NCBI RefSeq assembly: GCF_007991455.1 | Contig: NZ_BJYJ01000001.1 | Location: 186,001 to 250,000 of the forward strand | Reading direction: 5' to 3' | Length of the DNA: 64,000 nucleotides | Source: Chryseobacterium hagamense | GTDB taxonomy: Bacteria; Bacteroidota; Bacteroidia; Flavobacteriales; Weeksellaceae | Shown here: in pieces, positions 63,050 to 64,000 of the stretch | Numbering within the stretch: the stretch's first letter is position 1 | Layout of the letters: every line of letters begins with the position of its first letter | Program-made: the position numbers and the translations under genes | The notes under the pieces: model-generated | Told to the model about the DNA's origin: nothing | The model's database searches: none | The model's input: only the letters and a program-made list of their open reading frames with translations

Positions 63050-63724
63050 TTAAAATGAGTCAATGTATGAAAGAATCGCATCAATCGTTTCCTGCTTGTT
63101 GAGATTGGTATTATCAATAACGATGGCGTCTTCAGCCTGCTTCAGTGGGGCTATTTCCCGTTCGCTGTCGATCCGGTCCCGTTCAATCAGGTTTTTCTTG
63201 ACCTGCTGTTCATCAGCGGTGATTCCGAGGCTCAGGAGTTCCTGGTATCTCCTGCGGGTTCTTTCATCAATACTGGCAGTGAGAAAGAATTTATAGTCTG
63301 CATCAGGCAGGACAACGGTCCCGATGTCGCGTCCATCCATAATAATGCCGCCTTTTTCAGCCTGGGACCTCTGGGCTTGCAGTAGAAAATCCCTTACCGG
63401 CTTCTGTTTGGCCACAAAGCTTACATTATCCGAAACTTCATTGGTGCGGATGGCTTTTGAAATATCGATATGGTTGAGAAAAAGTATCAGCTCGCCACCA
63501 AAGTTCCTGAATTCAAGCTCAATCTCGGGAAAGGACGAGAACAGCCTGTCCGGATCAATGGAGCCGTTCCCGCCGGTACAGTTCTGGAGGGCAAACCAGG
63601 TAACCCCCCGGTACAGGGCTCCGGTATCGAGATGGATGATCCCCAGTTTTTCGGCAATAATTTTAGAGATTGAACTTTTTCCGGTAGACGAGTACCCGTC
63701 GATCGCGATTACAGGTTTTTTCAT
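63050..63724 (-). CDS. cmk: Cytidylate kinase
   Basis: A 224-residue CMP/dCMP kinase that makes CDP and dCDP from ATP. The P-loop is AIDGYSSTGKSS, followed by HLDTGALYRGVTWFAL, IIMDGRDIGTVVLPDADYKFFLTAS (CMP-binding) and ERTRRRYQELLSLG with the RxxR lid. Length equals the usual bacterial enzyme. It lies upstream of a possible porQ gene across a terminator; both face the minus direction. Confidence 0.95.
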   Translation of the reverse strand: MKKPVIAIDGYSSTGKSSISKIIAEKLGIIHLDTGALYRGVTWFALQNCTGGNGSIDPDRLFSSFPEIELEFRNFGGELILFLNHIDISKAIRTNEVSDNVSFVAKQKPVRDFLLQAQRSQAEKGGIIMDGRDIGTVVLPDADYKFFLTASIDERTRRRYQELLSLGITADEQQVKKNLIERDRIDSEREIAPLKQAEDAIVIDNTNLNKQETIDAILSYIDSF

Positions 63725-63756
63725 TCTGCAAATTTCCAGATTTTTTCTTAAAAATC

Positions 63757-63789
63757 AAGGAACCTTAAGAGATTTTCTTAAGGTTCCTT
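63757..63789. terminator. Terminator upstream of cmk
   Basis: AAGGAACCTTAAGA (63757-63770) pairs perfectly with TCTTAAGGTTCCTT (63776-63789) over GATTT. It lies after the stop of the minus-strand gene that enters from the right. Confidence 0.85.
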
Positions 63790-63818
63790 TTATTTTATTG
63801 CTTCGCTTTTTATCTTAA

Positions 63819-64000
63819 TTAATATCCTGCATGGCTGGTAAGATCTACAGAGATACCTATCTGGTTGACATTCGAAGCGTTATGGTATCTTACATGGGCA
63901 TAATCGATCCTGAACCTGGAAAGCCTGACGCCGAAACCTGCCGATAATCCTGAGAAGTTTCTCTGGTCTACAACAGCCAGCTCGCTTCCGCGCTTCACAT
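63819..64000 (-). CDS. porQ: Probable PorQ, T9SS outer-membrane protein (C-terminal fragment)
   Basis: Minus-strand frame open from base 64000 to the stop at 63819-63821, giving about 60 residues; the 5' part is outside the window. The translation contains ELAVVDQRNFSGLSAGFGVRL, then SRFRIDYAHVRYHNASNVNQIG and ends VDLTSHAGY. This looks like the last beta-strands of an outer-membrane barrel, and FxGLSAGFGxRxSRFRIDYA resembles PorQ. The call rests on that resemblance and on location beside cmk. A PorV-like protein is the main alternative. Confidence 0.6.
   Translation of the reverse strand, partial: VKRGSELAVVDQRNFSGLSAGFGVRLSRFRIDYAHVRYHNASNVNQIGISVDLTSHAGY

Overview
The window comes from a flavobacterium (Bacteroidota), most likely Chryseobacterium or a close relative in the Weeksellaceae. 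The signs are a SusC/SusD pair, a GLPGLI-family protein, a type IX secretion (T9SS) C-terminal sorting domain, a C-terminal fragment resembling PorQ, a TamL-type lipoprotein, almost no Shine-Dalgarno sequences, and repeated promoter -7 boxes of the Bacteroidota form TAnnTTTG. Genes are densely packed on both strands. Apart from one IS1595-type transposase and a few short repeats, it looks like ordinary chromosome.

Layout. 1-2433: the end of a RecB-type PD-(D/E)XK nuclease and a glutaryl-CoA dehydrogenase. 2556-16168: a beta-glucan utilisation locus. An MFS sugar transporter and a NUDIX-fold regulator on the minus strand diverge from susC, susD, a surface lipoprotein, GH30, GH3, GH16 and a second GH30 on the plus strand. 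The enzyme set suggests a mixed beta-1,3/beta-1,6-glucan (laminarin-like or fungal) as substrate. 16240-21694: a lipoprotein, fabI, a small stress-type helical protein, a secreted protein with YadA-head-like repeats, and a nucleoside phosphorylase. 21985-27310: a di-heme peroxidase with a long N-terminal extension, a PhoX-family protein exported by T9SS, and a leucine-rich-repeat protein.

27387-37128: an SUI1-type factor, a membrane pyrophosphatase fused to an OmpA-like domain, an aminotransferase, an M28 peptidase, a glyoxalase-fold protein, an endonuclease V homologue, a divergent HxlR/DsbA pair and a GLPGLI protein. 37444-45216: tRNA-Arg(CCU), uvrA, the transposase flanked by a duplicated 26-bp motif, a small orphan gene, a possible 16-codon microgene with its own promoter and terminator, a TonB-dependent receptor and a DUF2490 protein. 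45631-53253: an HD-domain hydrolase, a small secreted protein, and a fatty-acid beta-oxidation operon (marR, fused hydratase/dehydrogenase, four-helix-bundle protein, thiolase, acyl-CoA dehydrogenase). Two copies of a MarR-type palindrome precede it, one lying inside the promoter. 53417-58114: a FecCD-type ABC transporter with a TlpA-like lipoprotein, then a flavin/2Fe-2S oxidoreductase translationally coupled to a SanA-like protein. 58342-64000: tamL and an rRNA/tRNA methyltransferase whose divergent starts overlap, a ytxH/holin-like/orphan envelope cassette, cmk, and the C-terminus of a probable porQ.

No clearly new multi-gene defence or biosynthetic system is visible. The most unusual signals are the 16-codon microgene (42442-42492), the pyrophosphatase-OmpA fusion, the paired MarR operators at the fad promoter, the interlocked tamL/methyltransferase promoters, and a dispersed GC-rich repeat with three or four copies.
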